Positions 28,017 through 42,935 are shown, counted from the stretch's first letter. The stretch is 64,000 nucleotides of DNA from Amycolatopsis albispora (GCF_003312875.1 NZ_CP015163.1:2480001-2544000), one strand, 5' to 3'. The notes: generated from the letters alone by a model not told the origin. Program-made: numbers and translations.

Positions 28017-29192
28017 GTGCGGAGGCTGCTGTCCTGGGTGCGGGCCCGCCCGATGGTGACCGACTGGTTCCTCGTCGGGCTGCTCGCGCTGCTCTCATTG
28101 CCCCCGGTGGTGCTCTCGCCGTACGCGAGCTGGAACGTGCGGGTGTTCAGCGTGCTGCTGCTCCTGCCGGTGCCGTTCCGCCGCACGCACCCGGTGCCCG
28201 CCACCGCGTTCGGCCTGGCCGCGCTCGCCGGGCAGATCGCCTTCAGCGGGGCCCGCGACACCCTGCTCCCGGCCGACCTGGCGCTGGTGGTGCTGGTCTA
28301 CGGGCTGGCGGTGTACGGGCCGCGGCGCGCGCTGTGGCCCGCGGTCGCGGTGACCGTGGTGCTGTGCGCGCTGTGGTCGCTCAAGCTCGCGGGCTGGACC
28401 ACCGGCACGCCGGTGCTGCTGGGCGTGCTGCTGGTGTGCCTGGTCGCCACGCTGGCCGTCGCCGACGGGGTCAGCGTGCGGTTGCAGCAGCTCGGCGAGG
28501 CCCGCGACCGCGCGCGGGAGGCGCAGGAGAAGCGGGACGCGCTGGCCAGGGCCGCCGTCGCCGAGGAACGCGCCAGGATCGCCCGCGAGATGCACGACGT
28601 GGTGGCGCACGCGGTGAGCACCATGGTGATGCAGTCCGAAGGCGCCCGGCTGCTGGGACGACAGGACCCGGCAGCCGTGGACGAGGCGCTCAAGGCGATC
28701 AGCGGGACCGGCCGCGAGGCCATCGGCGAACTCCGGCGCGTGCTCGGCGTGCTGCGCGAGGCCGAGGCGAGCATCGAACCGCAGCCGGGGGCGGCGGCGC
28801 TCGCCGGGCTGGCCGACCAGACCAGGGCGGCGGGCGTGGCCACCCGGCTCGACGTGCTCGGCAGCGCCGACGGGGTGCCGCCGGGCGCGGCGATGACCGT
28901 GCACCGCATCGTGCAGGAGGCGCTGACCAACGTGCTGCGGTACGCGCCGTCCGGGGCGTCCTGCACGGTGACCGTCGACTTCGGGCAGCCCGGCGACGCG
29001 GGCCGCGAGATCCGGCTGTCCGTGGTCAACGACGCCGGGTTCGGGGCCGTCCGGGAGCCCGCTGTCGGGGGTGCCGGTTACGGTGTGCTCGGGATGCGGG
29101 AACGAGTGGCGATGTTCGGCGGCGAGCTGACCGCGGAACCGGCCGGTGGCGGGTTCCGGGTCGCCGCGCGCCTTCCGCTGGAGGCCGGGTGA
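28017..29192 (+). CDS. Sensor histidine kinase, NarL/HisKA_3 type
   Basis: 391 residues starting with GTG 12 bp after the permease. About five to six N-terminal membrane segments, then a dimerisation/phosphoacceptor helix RIAREMHDVVAHAVSTMVMQ (His in EMHDVVAH, about residue 198) and a HATPase domain with VQEALTNVLRYAPSG (N box) and GYGVLGMRERV (G box). The family autophosphorylates on His and passes the phosphate to a LuxR-type regulator; its stop overlaps that regulator's GTG by four bases. Likely senses an envelope stress that calls for the exporter. Confidence 0.94.
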   Translation: MRRLLSWVRARPMVTDWFLVGLLALLSLPPVVLSPYASWNVRVFSVLLLLPVPFRRTHPVPATAFGLAALAGQIAFSGARDTLLPADLALVVLVYGLAVYGPRRALWPAVAVTVVLCALWSLKLAGWTTGTPVLLGVLLVCLVATLAVADGVSVRLQQLGEARDRAREAQEKRDALARAAVAEERARIAREMHDVVAHAVSTMVMQSEGARLLGRQDPAAVDEALKAISGTGREAIGELRRVLGVLREAEASIEPQPGAAALAGLADQTRAAGVATRLDVLGSADGVPPGAAMTVHRIVQEALTNVLRYAPSGASCTVTVDFGQPGDAGREIRLSVVNDAGFGAVREPAVGGAGYGVLGMRERVAMFGGELTAEPAGGGFRVAARLPLEAG

Positions 29193-29896
29193 ATCCGGTG
29201 ACCCACCGCGTGCTCATCTGCGACGACCAGGCCCTGATGCGCGGCGGGCTGCGCATGGTGGTCTCCAGCGCGCCCGACCTGACCGTCGCGGGCGAGGCGG
29301 AAAACGGGCAGCGGGCCGTCGAGCTGGCCGCGGAACTGCGGCCGGACCTGGTGCTGATGGACGTGCGGATGCCGGTGCTCGACGGCGTCCGCGCCACCGA
29401 GCTGATCTGCGCGGCCGACCGCGAGGTCAAGGTCCTCATGCTGACCACCTTCGACCTCGACGAGTACGTGCTCGCCGCGACCCGCGCCGGTGCGGGCGGC
29501 TTCCTGCTCAAGGACGCCGGTGGCGAGGAGATGCTGGTGGCGATGCGCGCGGTGCTGCGTGGCGACCGCGTGCTCGCGCCCTCGGTGATCGACCGGATGA
29601 TGGCGCGCGAGCTGGCCGGGCCGCCGCGGCGCGAGCCCGATCCGAAGCTGTCCCGGCTGACCGGCCGCGAGCGCGAGGTGCTGGTGCTGGTCGCGCGCGG
29701 GCTGAACAACGCCGAGATCGCCGGGCGGCTGTTCATCAGCGTGACCACGGTGAAGACCCACCTCACCCGGATTCTGGCGAAGCTGGAGCTGCGGGACCGG
29801 CTGCAGGCGGTGGTCTTCGCCCACGACAACGGTCTCGCCGGCCTGGCTGCGACCAACCTCACACCGGACAGTGGTGGGCCCACCACAAAGAAATGA
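29189..29896 (+). CDS. Response regulator, NarL/LuxR type
   Basis: 235 residues from the GTG that overlaps the kinase stop (GTGA). Receiver domain: acidic pair CDDQ, phosphoacceptor Asp in [13 protein letters not shown] (about residue 57), Thr in MLTTFDLDEYV and Lys in FLLKDAGGEE. The LuxR-type HTH is LTGREREVLVLVARGLNNAE with FISVTTVKTHLTRILAKL. It is the output half of the two-component system and probably activates the ABC exporter genes ahead of it. Confidence 0.95.
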   Translation: MNPVTHRVLICDDQALMRGGLRMVVSSAPDLTVAGEAENGQRAVELAAELRPDLVLMDVRMPVLDGVRATELICAADREVKVLMLTTFDLDEYVLAATRAGAGGFLLKDAGGEEMLVAMRAVLRGDRVLAPSVIDRMMARELAGPPRREPDPKLSRLTGREREVLVLVARGLNNAEIAGRLFISVTTVKTHLTRILAKLELRDRLQAVVFAHDNGLAGLAATNLTPDSGGPTTKK

Positions 29897-30059
29897 GCTG
29901 GCCAGCCGCCGCGATCGAGTGCGGCTTGTGGGGTTCCTACAAAGCCGGGCGCCCGCCATGCGCCGGTGACGACATATGACTACTCGGCGGTATGCGAGAG
30001 GGTACGGGTATCCAAACGGGTATTCAGACGGGTCAGCGGGATCTTGGAGGCTCAGCTCG

Positions 30060-35508
<5,449 letters not shown>

Positions 35509-35534
<26 letters not shown>

Positions 35535-36546
35535 GCAGGCCACCGGCCCGCATCCCGAGCAGGAGCACCGCGGTGAAGAGGTACGCGTTGCCGGTGAGCA
35601 CCACCGGCAACGCGAACACCGCGGCGAGCGGCCGCAGGACGGGCCGGTGCACCAGCAGCGGCACCAGCCAGACCCAGTGGTGCGTCCAGGAAATCGGGCT
35701 CACCAGCAGGGCGCAGCCCGCGGTGGCGAGCAGCGCGCCCCGCGTGTCACCGCCCTGGTGCAGGCGGCGGACCACCAGCGCGGTGGCCACCACGGCCACC
35801 GCGCAGCCGCCCGCGATCACCGCGGACCGCCAGTCCTCCGGCACGGTCCTGGTGACGAACCCGTGCCACGACTGGTTGCCGATCCAGCCCCCGGTCTGCG
35901 CGAAGTGGTCGTTGACCAGCGCCGAAGTCCAGTACCGCAGTGAATCCCTTGGCAGCGCCAGGAAACCGAGTGTGGTGGCACCGGCGAAGGCACCCAGCGC
36001 CCGCAGCGCGCCGGCGCGGCGGCCGGTGAGCAGCAGGTGCCCGATGAAGATCAGCGGCACCAGCTTGATCGCCGCGGCCACCCCGATCAGCAGGCCGCGA
36101 TACCGGGATTCCCGCAGCACCAGCACATCCGCGGTCACCATGGCCATCAGCACCAGGTTCACCTGGCCGAGCCCGACGCTCTGCCACACCGGGTACAGCG
36201 CGAATCCGCCGAGCACGAGCCACCAGCGCCGGTCGTCGGTGAACGCGCGCACGGTGACCGCGAGCGCGGGTGCCGCGGCCATCGCGAGCAGCGACCAGCA
36301 CCACTGGGCCGGCAGCAAGGCCAGCGGCGTGCACAAAAGCGCGGCGAACGGCGGATAGGTGAACGGCAGTTCCGGGGCCCAGTCCGGCAACGCGGCCAGG
36401 TGGTCGTACAACGGCTGCCCGTGCAGCACGGCCCAGCCGCCCGCGCGGTAGACCGCGGTGTCCACGCCCAGCGGCAGGTCCAGCACCCACCAGAGCGGGC
36501 CGATCGCCCCCAGCACCACCGACACCACCGTGATCAGTGCTTTCAC
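35509..36546 (-). CDS. GT87-family polyprenyl-phosphate-mannose alpha-1,2-mannosyltransferase
   Basis: 345 residues with nine to ten transmembrane segments. The short first loop carries GVDTAVYRAGGWAVLHGQPLY, with the Asp expected for GT-C enzymes, and the family text FTYPPFAALLCTPLALLP and GQVNLVLMAM follows. GT87 enzymes add mannose from polyprenyl-phosphate-mannose on the outer side of the membrane, e.g. in lipomannan/lipoarabinomannan branching. The gene tail overlaps the carboxylase gene in the opposite direction by 26 bp. Confidence 0.88.
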
Positions 36547-36639
36547 GAGGCACGACGATGCCGTGGATCCGCCCGCGGATCGTCGGGCCGGGGCACGGTT
36601 CCGGGGCTACTCCCCCGGTAGCTCCCCGGCGCCGGTGTA

Positions 36640-37287
36640 CTACCCGGGTACCACGACGCCCGACTCGTAGGCGGCGATCACCGCCTGCGCGCGGTCCCGC
36701 ACGCCGAGCTTCGCGAACACCCGGCTGACATGGGTTTTCGCCGTCTGCTCGGCGATCACCAGCGCGGCCGCTATCTCCTGATTGGACAGTCCTTTCGCGA
36801 CCAGCCGGAGCACCTCGGTCTCGCGCTCGGTCAGCTCACCGACGCGGGTACCGGGTGACGGGCCGCGCGCGGCGAACTCCCGCACCAGGCGCCGGGTCAC
36901 CGACGGCGCGAACAGGGCGTTGCCCGCGGCGATCACCCGGACCGCGGTGACCAGGTCGTCCAGCGGCGCGTCCTTGAGCAGGAACCCGCTGGCCCCGGCA
37001 CGCAGCGCGCCGTAGACGTACTCGTCTATGTCGAACGTGGTCAGCATCAGCACGCGCGCGGGCTGCGCCGGGTCGGCGAGAATGCGGCGGGTCGCCTCCA
37101 GGCCGTCCATCTCCGGCATGCGGACGTCCATCAGCACCACGTCCGGCCGCAGCCGGGCACAGCAATCCACCGCCGCCGCTCCGTCGGCCGCCTCGCCGAG
37201 CACGCGCACGTCGTCCTGCGCGTCGAGCGCCGCCCGGAAGCTCTGCCGGACCATCGTCTGGTCGTCGGCCACGACCACGGTGATCAC
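36640..37287 (-). CDS. Response regulator, NarL/LuxR type (second system)
   Basis: 215 residues from the GTG that overlaps the kinase stop by four bases. Receiver: [10 protein letters not shown], phosphoacceptor Asp in [13 protein letters not shown] (about residue 53), Thr in [11 protein letters not shown], Lys in [10 protein letters not shown]. Lux[24 protein letters not shown] then [17 protein letters not shown]. Target genes are not evident; the pair has no transporter beside it. Confidence 0.95.
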   Translation of the reverse strand: MITVVVADDQTMVRQSFRAALDAQDDVRVLGEAADGAAAVDCCARLRPDVVLMDVRMPEMDGLEATRRILADPAQPARVLMLTTFDIDEYVYGALRAGASGFLLKDAPLDDLVTAVRVIAAGNALFAPSVTRRLVREFAARGPSPGTRVGELTERETEVLRLVAKGLSNQEIAAALVIAEQTAKTHVSRVFAKLGVRDRAQAVIAAYESGVVVPG

Positions 37288-38489
37288 TGGGCCTCCCGCT
37301 CCGCCACCGGCAGCCACGCGGCCACCCGGAATCCGCCGTCGCCGGTCGCGCCCGCCTCCAGCGTGCCGCCCAGCACGGCGACCCTCTCACGCATGCCGAG
37401 CAGGCCGTGCCCCGGACCGGTGCGCTCGGCGGGCCGCGCGCCCGCGGTGTTGCGCACGACGGCCTGCACCGACACCTCGTCCACCGCCAGCTCGACCGTG
37501 ATCCGGCTGCCGGTGGCGTGCCGGGCCGCGTTGCTGAGCGCCTCCTGCACGATCCGGTGGATCGACAACGCCACCCCGGCGGGCAGCGCGTCCAGGTCCC
37601 CGCGTACCTCGAGTTCGCACTCCACGCCGAGCGCGCGCACCCGGTCGACCAGGCCGGTGATCTGGGGCGCGACGGGCTGGGGCTCGGTCGGGACTTCGGT
37701 GCCTTCGGCCCGCAGCACACCGAGCAGGCGGCGCATCTCGACCATGCCCTCGCGCGCGGTCTCGCTGAGTTCGGCGAACTCGGCGCGCACCTCGCTGGGC
37801 AGATCGGGGAAGCGGAAGCGGGCGGAGTCGGTGCGCAGGGTGAGCACGGACATGTGGTGGGCGACGACGTCGTGCAGTTCACGCGCGATGCGGGCGCGTT
37901 CGGCGAACACCGCGGTCCGGGTGGCCGCGGCGGCCCGCTGGTGCTCGGCGATCCGGCGCTGGCGGACGGTGTTGCCCAGCACCAGCACCACGACCATCAT
38001 CACCACCAGCAGCAGCCAGTCGCGGAAGTCGCCGACGTGCAGCGGCAGCAGCGCGGCGGTGACCACCGCGACCACGGCGACCACGCCCTGTTCGTGGCTC
38101 TCGGCCACGACGTACAGCACCAGCGCGGTGACCAGCGCCAGCCCCGGTGACCACGCCCAGCCCCACTGCGCTGCCGAGCCGGGGTGCGCCAGCGGGGTGA
38201 GCGCGATCAGCACCAGCAGCACCCGCCACGCCCACAGCGGCGACCGGACGGCGAGCACCGCCGGGGCGGCGATCGCGAGCGCCACCGGGACGGCGAAGGC
38301 GGTGCCGCGCAATGAACCGGGCGCGGTGAGCACGGCGACGAACGCGCCCCAGAACCCGACCGCGCAGTAGACGACCACCCGCAGCCGCCGCAGCGCGGCC
38401 GACCGCGACACCTCCGCCTGTGGCCTGGCCCCGGTGAAAAGCGTGGAGCGGACCACCCGCGCCCACTCGCCCCATCGTGTGCTCGCCAC
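37284..38489 (-). CDS. Sensor histidine kinase, NarL/HisKA_3 type (second system)
   Basis: 401 residues from a GTG (VASTRWGEW, read as Met). About five membrane segments occupy residues 35-160, followed by the phosphoacceptor helix [20 protein letters not shown] and HATPase motifs [15 protein letters not shown] and [11 protein letters not shown]. The same layout as the kinase at 28017, but with low sequence similarity in the membrane part, so it senses a different signal. Translationally coupled to its response regulator. Confidence 0.93.
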   Translation of the reverse strand: MASTRWGEWARVVRSTLFTGARPQAEVSRSAALRRLRVVVYCAVGFWGAFVAVLTAPGSLRGTAFAVPVALAIAAPAVLAVRSPLWAWRVLLVLIALTPLAHPGSAAQWGWAWSPGLALVTALVLYVVAESHEQGVVAVVAVVTAALLPLHVGDFRDWLLLVVMMVVVLVLGNTVRQRRIAEHQRAAAATRTAVFAERARIARELHDVVAHHMSVLTLRTDSARFRFPDLPSEVRAEFAELSETAREGMVEMRRLLGVLRAEGTEVPTEPQPVAPQITGLVDRVRALGVECELEVRGDLDALPAGVALSIHRIVQEALSNAARHATGSRITVELAVDEVSVQAVVRNTAGARPAERTGPGHGLLGMRERVAVLGGTLEAGATGDGGFRVAAWLPVAEREAQ

Positions 38490-38536
38490 AGCCGTCCAGC
38501 CTACGGTTCCGCGGGTTCCGGCGGCAGCACGCCGGG

Positions 38537-39727
38537 TCAGTCCGGGAGCAGCGGGACCTGGATGCCCTGGTCCTTCCCGAGCAGCACGGCACGCGTCACC
38601 GCCGTGGCGCCGTACCGCTCCCGCAGGTCGTCGAGCGTGGCGTCCAGCGTGCCGTCCGGCGCCTTCCCGAACGGCAGCGCCAGCTGGACCGCGTTCTGGT
38701 CGTCCAGGTTCGACAGGGTCAGGCCCAGCAGCGTGATGCCCTGCTTCTCGATCACCGGCAGCGCCCCGGCCAGCAGGTCCCTCGCGGTGGACAGGACCAC
38801 CTTCGTGCTGGCCGTGGACTCGCGCAGGGTGTGCGAGCGCGTGGCACGGGAGCTGTCGGCGAACCGCAGGCGCAGCACCACCGTCCGGCACACCCGGTGT
38901 GCCGCCCGCAGCCGCTTGCCGAGCCGGTCGACGATGCCGAGCAGGATGGCGTCGAGGTCCTCGGCGGTGCGCGGCCGCCGCCCGAGCGCGCGCTGCGAGC
39001 CGATCGACCCGCGCCGCTTGCCGACCCGCACCGGGCGCGGGTCCCGGTTGTGCGCCAGGGCGTGCAGGTGGTGCCCCGCCGCGCGCCCCAGCATCGACAC
39101 CAGCCGCGCCTCGGGCAGCCGCGCCACCTGCGCGACCGTGGTGATGCCGCGCGAGTGCAGCCGTTCGGCGGTGACCCGGCCGACGCCCCAGAGCCGTTCC
39201 ACCGGCAGCGGGTGCAGGAAGTCCAGCTCACCGTCGGGCGGCACCACCAGCAGCCCGTCCGGCTTGGCCACCGCGCTGGCCACCTTCGCGAGGAACTTGG
39301 TGCGGGCCACGCCCACGGTGATCGGCAGCCCGACCTCGCGCAGCACCTCCTCCCGCAGCCGCACCGCGATACCGGCCGGATCACCGCGCAGCCGCTTCAG
39401 CCCGGCGACGTCCAGGAAGGCCTCGTCGATGGAGATGCCCTCGACCAGCGGCGTGGTGTTCCGGAACACCGCGAACACCGCCTTGCTGGCCGCCGAGTAC
39501 GCCTTCATCCGCGGCGGCACCACAACCGCGTCCGGGCACAGCGCGCGGGCCTGCCAGCCGCCCATCGCGGTGCGCACGCCCCGCGCCTTCGCCTCGTAAC
39601 TGGCCGCCAGCACCACGCCCCCGCCGACGATCACCGGGCGCCCGCGCAGGCTCGCGTCGTCACGCTGCTCGACCGAAGCGTAGAACGCGTCCAGGTCGGC
39701 GTGGAGAATCGTGGCCTCGGTTCGCAC
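38537..39727 (-). CDS. dinB: DNA polymerase IV (Y family, DinB)
   Basis: About 396 residues from the GTG at 39727 (MRTEATILHADLDAFYASV). The catalytic acidic residues are in HADLDAFYASVEQ and GISIDEAFLDVAG (SIDE motif). A helix-hairpin-helix thumb and a little-finger domain follow, and the C-terminal tail DNAVQLALPFGK contains a QLxLPF beta-clamp-binding motif. It carries out error-prone translesion synthesis. A LexA-type box abuts the start codon, so SOS induction is very likely. GTG codons slightly upstream (39733) and further starts are possible. Confidence 0.92.
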   Translation of the reverse strand: MRTEATILHADLDAFYASVEQRDDASLRGRPVIVGGGVVLAASYEAKARGVRTAMGGWQARALCPDAVVVPPRMKAYSAASKAVFAVFRNTTPLVEGISIDEAFLDVAGLKRLRGDPAGIAVRLREEVLREVGLPITVGVARTKFLAKVASAVAKPDGLLVVPPDGELDFLHPLPVERLWGVGRVTAERLHSRGITTVAQVARLPEARLVSMLGRAAGHHLHALAHNRDPRPVRVGKRRGSIGSQRALGRRPRTAEDLDAILLGIVDRLGKRLRAAHRVCRTVVLRLRFADSSRATRSHTLRESTASTKVVLSTARDLLAGALPVIEKQGITLLGLTLSNLDDQNAVQLALPFGKAPDGTLDATLDDLRERYGATAVTRAVLLGKDQGIQVPLLPD

Positions 39728-39740
39728 GAACACATGTTCG
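39727..39740. promoter_or_regulatory. LexA (SOS) box at the dinB start
   Basis: CGAACACATGTTCG is a perfect palindrome matching the Gram-positive/actinobacterial LexA consensus CGAAC-N4-GTTCG. It ends on the first base of the proposed dinB start codon, where a bound repressor would block initiation. Confidence 0.85.
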
Positions 39741-39936
39741 CATCCGAACCCGCCGAAATCGACCACAATCGCTCACCTGTTCGATTAGTGTCGCGATTGC
39801 GGAGAGTTGTCGCCAGGTCACGGAAAACCGCTGGACGTGCGGGGACGTATACCGCACAAAAGGGTTGCTTGCCCGATTTGTGGCGCTCGACACTCCAGCG
39901 TGACTCTGCCGTTGCCGTTTCGTAACGTGGCCGTCG

Positions 39937-39952
39937 GCTCTGGCGCCAGAGC
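39937..39952. promoter_or_regulatory. Perfect 16-base palindrome upstream of the secreted VanY-like gene
   Basis: GCTCTGGCGCCAGAGC lies 41 bases before the start of the secreted protein. It is fully self-complementary and could be an operator or the stem of a leader hairpin. The 226-base leader region between dinB and this gene is long, as expected for regulated wall-enzyme genes, but I could not match a known riboswitch. Confidence 0.4.
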
Positions 39953-39992
39953 TACCCACCGGTACCCCCGAACCAGTGAGTGAGCAGCAGCA

Positions 39993-40646
39993 ATGCCAGG
40001 AAGACATCGTAAGAAGGTCGCGTCGTGGAAGGCTCCGGCCGGACTCGGCGCGGGCGTCGCCGCCGCGCTTGTTGTGCCCGTGTGGCTGGCAGGCGGGCCG
40101 TGGGAGTCCCCGGAAAACGGGGTCGCCATGGCCATGCAGGCGCCGCCACCGCCCCCACCCGCGCTCCCCGCCCCCGCGCTGAGCACCACCCCGCCCCCGG
40201 CCACCACCACGACGACTCCCCCGACGTCGTCGACCACCACGACCACACCCCCGCCGGCCACCACCTCGGAGAAGACCCCCGAACCCGAGCAGTGCGGCAC
40301 CAGCCTGGCCGGTACGAAGCCCCACGTCGCCAAGGTCGGCAACCACATCAAGGCCAAGTTCGGCGTCGACGACATCGGCGGCGCCGCGGGCCGGGCCGGT
40401 GCCAGCGACCACCCGGCGGGCCTCGCGCTGGACTTCATGGTCGGCACCGCCAAGGGCAACGAGATCGCCGACTACCTGCTGGAGAACCAGAAGGAGTTCG
40501 GCATCACCTACGTGATCTGGCGGCAGCGCTACAACGACGGCAGCGGCTGGTCCACCATGGAGGACCGCGGCGGCGAGACCGCGAACCACTACGACCACGT
40601 GCACGTTTCGTTCAGGTCCGGCGCCAGCGTCGACGTAACCTGCTGA
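39993..40646 (+). CDS. Secreted protein with VanY/ARB_07466-like C-terminal domain
   Basis: 217 residues: basic start (MPGRHRKKVASWKAPAG), hydrophobic signal segment, a ~55-residue Pro/Thr linker typical of wall-spanning proteins, and a ~115-residue C-terminal domain. The latter has SDHPAGLALDFMVG and HYDHVHVSF, the H-x6-D and H-x-H pattern of the M15/VanY-type zinc fold (ARB_07466-like). It may be a peptidoglycan D,D-peptidase or a non-catalytic wall binder. The end overlaps the convergent DUF1992 gene by 35 bp. Confidence 0.75.
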   Translation: MPGRHRKKVASWKAPAGLGAGVAAALVVPVWLAGGPWESPENGVAMAMQAPPPPPPALPAPALSTTPPPATTTTTPPTSSTTTTTPPPATTSEKTPEPEQCGTSLAGTKPHVAKVGNHIKAKFGVDDIGGAAGRAGASDHPAGLALDFMVGTAKGNEIADYLLENQKEFGITYVIWRQRYNDGSGWSTMEDRGGETANHYDHVHVSFRSGASVDVTC

Positions 40647-41097
40647 GCCAGGACACCCGCTCCGGCGGCGGGGCCTGGGCGGGTTCGGCCGGCGCCTCCC
40701 TGGCCGCCCGCCAGGCCTCGACCACCTCGTCGGCGTCCGCGGGGCCGATCGGCACGTACGGCCCGACCGGCATCCGCAGCCACGCCTCGATCTGCGCGTT
40801 GAGCTCGGCCACGTGCTCGCGGACCGCCTTCTCGCCGCGCAGCCCGCGCACCCGGTCCGGCAGCCGTTCCAGCTCCTTGCGCAGCCGGAGCGACTCCGGC
40901 AGCAGCGGATCCGCGGAGACGCCCTCCCGGCGCAGGTAGTCCCGCAGCCACCACTGCTCGTCGCGGGGCCGGTGCAGCCCCGGCAGTGGCTTGCCCGCGC
41001 CGGGCAGGTCGTCGAACTCACCGCGTTCCTGTGCCTCGCGGATCTGGCGGTCCACCCACCGCTCCCAGTCGGCGCCCGTCGGTTTCCGTTCGGTCAT
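40612..41097 (-). CDS. DUF1992 (DnaJ-C28-related) protein
   Basis: 161 residues. The N-terminus WERWVDRQIREAQERGEFDD followed by LPGAGKPLPG and EQWWLRDYLRREGV is the conserved core of DUF1992, also known from eukaryotic DNAJC28; there is no J-domain here. The C-terminal third is helical and Arg/Pro-rich. Molecular function unknown. A single gene, 18 bp downstream of the reductase gene on the same strand. Confidence 0.88.
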   Translation of the reverse strand: MTERKPTGADWERWVDRQIREAQERGEFDDLPGAGKPLPGLHRPRDEQWWLRDYLRREGVSADPLLPESLRLRKELERLPDRVRGLRGEKAVREHVAELNAQIEAWLRMPVGPYVPIGPADADEVVEAWRAAREAPAEPAQAPPPERVSWLSRLRRRWRRT

Positions 41098-41115
41098 GCC
41101 CTCCAGTATTCCGGC

Positions 41116-41991
41116 TCAGCGGCGGCGCCGGAGCTGCTCGAACAGGCTGGTCCAGCTCTTGGCGCCGTCCCCGGCGGCGATGGCCCGGTCGTACTGGTCC
41201 TTGACCGCCCTGGGCAGCCCGGTGTCGATCCCGGCTTCGTAGCTGGCCTGCACGATGTGGTCAGCGGTGGCACCCATCATCTTCGCGTTGGCCTCGTCGC
41301 CGGGGTGCTCGCCGCTGTCGATGTGCCCCGGCGCCTCCCCGATGATCGGCGCGATCGTGTTGAAGTTGCTCTCCGCGTACGGCCAGAACCGCTCGGCCGG
41401 CACGCCGTGTGCCTCCAGCAGCGCGTTCGCGTGCAGGTAGGCCGACAGCGAGGTGAGGAAGATGTCCAGCTGCGCCTGGTAGAACAGCTGCGCCAGGGCG
41501 TGGTCGGCGCCGAGGTGGTCGGTGCGGCCGATCAGCGCGAGCGTGTCGCGGAACCGCTCGAACACCGCCTCCGGGCCGCTGTAGAACACGTACGAGCCCT
41601 CCTGCCCGACCATCTCGGCGGGCACCATCACGCCGCCCGCGATCAGCTCGGCACCGCGCTCGGCCAGCCACTCCGCCGCCTCGCGGGTGCGGCTGGGCGT
41701 GTCGGAGCTGAGGTTGACCACCACGCGGCCCTTCAGCACGTCGCCGAGCGGGCCGAGGATGTCGTACATCGCCTGGTAGTCGGTGAGGCTGAGGATGACC
41801 AGCTCGTTCTCGGCGACCGCGTCGGCCGCGCTGTCCGCCCGCTTCGCCCCGGCGGCGACCACGCCGTCGGCGCGGCTCGCGGTGCGGTTCCACACGGTCA
41901 CCGGGTGACCGCCGGTGAGCAGCACCCGCACCATCGCCTGACCCATCGGGCCGAGGCCGATGAAGGTGACCGGGGTCGGGTTGTTCGTCAT
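41116..41991 (-). CDS. NAD(P)-dependent oxidoreductase, imine-reductase-like
   Basis: 291 residues of the beta-hydroxyacid dehydrogenase fold. VTFIGLGPMGQAMVRVLL is the Rossmann loop and WNRTASRA suggests NADPH preference. GGVMVPAEMVGQEGSYVFYSG and YQAQLDIFLTSLSAYLHANAL resemble the imine reductase group, in which an Asp in the second motif sits at the catalytic position; a 3-hydroxyisobutyrate dehydrogenase-type Lys is not seen there. The likely reaction is asymmetric reduction of a cyclic imine, with natural substrate unknown. Confidence 0.85.
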   Translation of the reverse strand: MTNNPTPVTFIGLGPMGQAMVRVLLTGGHPVTVWNRTASRADGVVAAGAKRADSAADAVAENELVILSLTDYQAMYDILGPLGDVLKGRVVVNLSSDTPSRTREAAEWLAERGAELIAGGVMVPAEMVGQEGSYVFYSGPEAVFERFRDTLALIGRTDHLGADHALAQLFYQAQLDIFLTSLSAYLHANALLEAHGVPAERFWPYAESNFNTIAPIIGEAPGHIDSGEHPGDEANAKMMGATADHIVQASYEAGIDTGLPRAVKDQYDRAIAAGDGAKSWTSLFEQLRRRR

Positions 41992-42066
41992 GGGGTAACC
42001 GTCCTTGTCCGTCGATGTCCGTCGATGTTTCTGACCTGGCCCACGCTGCCCGCCCGCACCTGCGGA

Positions 42067-42687
42067 TCACTTCCGGTTCACGCACGGCCGATCGAAAGTC
42101 CAGGTCAGGCGCCCTTCGCGGGCCAGCGGCAGCGCCGCGCGGTGCACCAAGGCGGGCGGCAGGTTCGGCCAGATCAGCGGCCCCCGCGTCACCACCGCGA
42201 ACCGCTCCCGCAGCGACGCGGCGAACCGGCGTGCGGGCGGGGTCCACGCCGCGTGCCCGTAGGCGAAGGTGGTGAACCGGCCCTCCGGCGCGAGCACCGC
42301 GATGACCTGGTCGAGGATGCGGTCCCGTTGCGCGGCGGGCAGCACCGCCCACGGCAGGCCGGACACCACCACGTCCACCGGATTGTCCACATAGGACGCG
42401 AGCGCTTCGGCCGAGTCGTGCACCACGGTCACCGGGCCGCGGCCGTAGCGGGCTCGCAGCGGTGTGGCCAGCCGCTCGTTCAGCTCGACCGCGACCAGCC
42501 GTGCCCCCGGCCGCAGCCGGTGCAGGATCGCCTCGGTGAACACCCCGGTGCCCGGCCCCAGCTCGACCACGGTGCGGGCGTGCTCCAGGCCGAGGCCCGC
42601 GGTCATCGCCGCGGCCAGCCGCCGGGAACTCGGTGCGATGGCCCCGGTCAGCACCGGGTGGCGGAGGAATTCAGTGGTGATCGACAT
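42067..42687 (-). CDS. SAM-dependent methyltransferase, phospholipid N-methyltransferase-like
   Basis: 206 residues starting MSITTEFLRHPVLTGAIAPS; motif I is VVELGPGTGVFTEAIL, the acidic loop of motif II VAVELNE, and VDVVVSGLPWAVLP corresponds to motif IV. This arrangement (conserved GAI-PSS before motif I) is shared by PmtA-type phosphatidylethanolamine methyltransferases and KsgA-like enzymes. The substrate cannot be fixed from sequence. Single gene, divergent from the PheS-like unit. Confidence 0.82.
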   Translation of the reverse strand: MSITTEFLRHPVLTGAIAPSSRRLAAAMTAGLGLEHARTVVELGPGTGVFTEAILHRLRPGARLVAVELNERLATPLRARYGRGPVTVVHDSAEALASYVDNPVDVVVSGLPWAVLPAAQRDRILDQVIAVLAPEGRFTTFAYGHAAWTPPARRFAASLRERFAVVTRGPLIWPNLPPALVHRAALPLAREGRLTWTFDRPCVNRK

Positions 42688-42790
42688 GCCCCCGGACGCT
42701 AGGAACCACGGCGGTCGCGGCACATCCGTCGGATCGACCGGTCTGCTCCCCCACCGGAAAATTCCGGTGCGCCCGCGCGCGGTCGCCGGT

Positions 42791-42796
42791 TAACTT
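42791..42796 (+). promoter_or_regulatory. -10 element for the leaderless leader-peptide transcript
   Basis: TAACTT stands six bases before the ATG of the leader ORF, so transcription should begin at that ATG and translation of the leader starts without a ribosome-binding site. Confidence 0.55.
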
Positions 42797-42802
42797 CGTG
42801 GC

Positions 42803-42865
42803 ATGAGCACGCGCCGATTTACCTGCCCCCTGGTCGTCATCGACCACGGGGCCCGGCCGCGCTGA
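42803..42865 (+). CDS. Putative 20-residue leader peptide of the PheS-related ligase gene
   Basis: ATG to TGA encodes MSTRRFTCPLVVIDHGARPR. It includes the codons CGC-CGA-TTT in series; TTT is rare in this GC-rich genome where TTC is standard, and it is the only Phe codon. The ORF covers the 5' arm shared by two mutually exclusive hairpins (42827-42851 and 42825-42898), the classical layout of ribosome-mediated attenuation. That the peptide regulates the gene starting at 42936 is inferred from this arrangement. Confidence 0.6.
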   Translation: MSTRRFTCPLVVIDHGARPR

Positions 42866-42904
42866 CCGGTGCCCGCGCGGCGAACGCGGCCAGGGGGCTT
42901 TCCC
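42825..42904 (+). promoter_or_regulatory. Attenuator-like alternative hairpins in the PheS-like ligase leader
   Basis: Structure A pairs 42827-42836 with 42841-42851 (10 bp, one bulge, TCAT loop). Structure B pairs 42825-42836 with 42887-42898 (12 bp including one G-T pair), its 3' arm followed by TTTCCC. They share the same 5' arm, which lies inside the leader ORF, so a stalled ribosome would change the choice. A small third stem (42873-42877 with 42885-42889) competes with B. Confidence 0.55.
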
Positions 42905-42935
42905 ACCCAGGCCCGTTCACCTCCCGGAGGCACCC

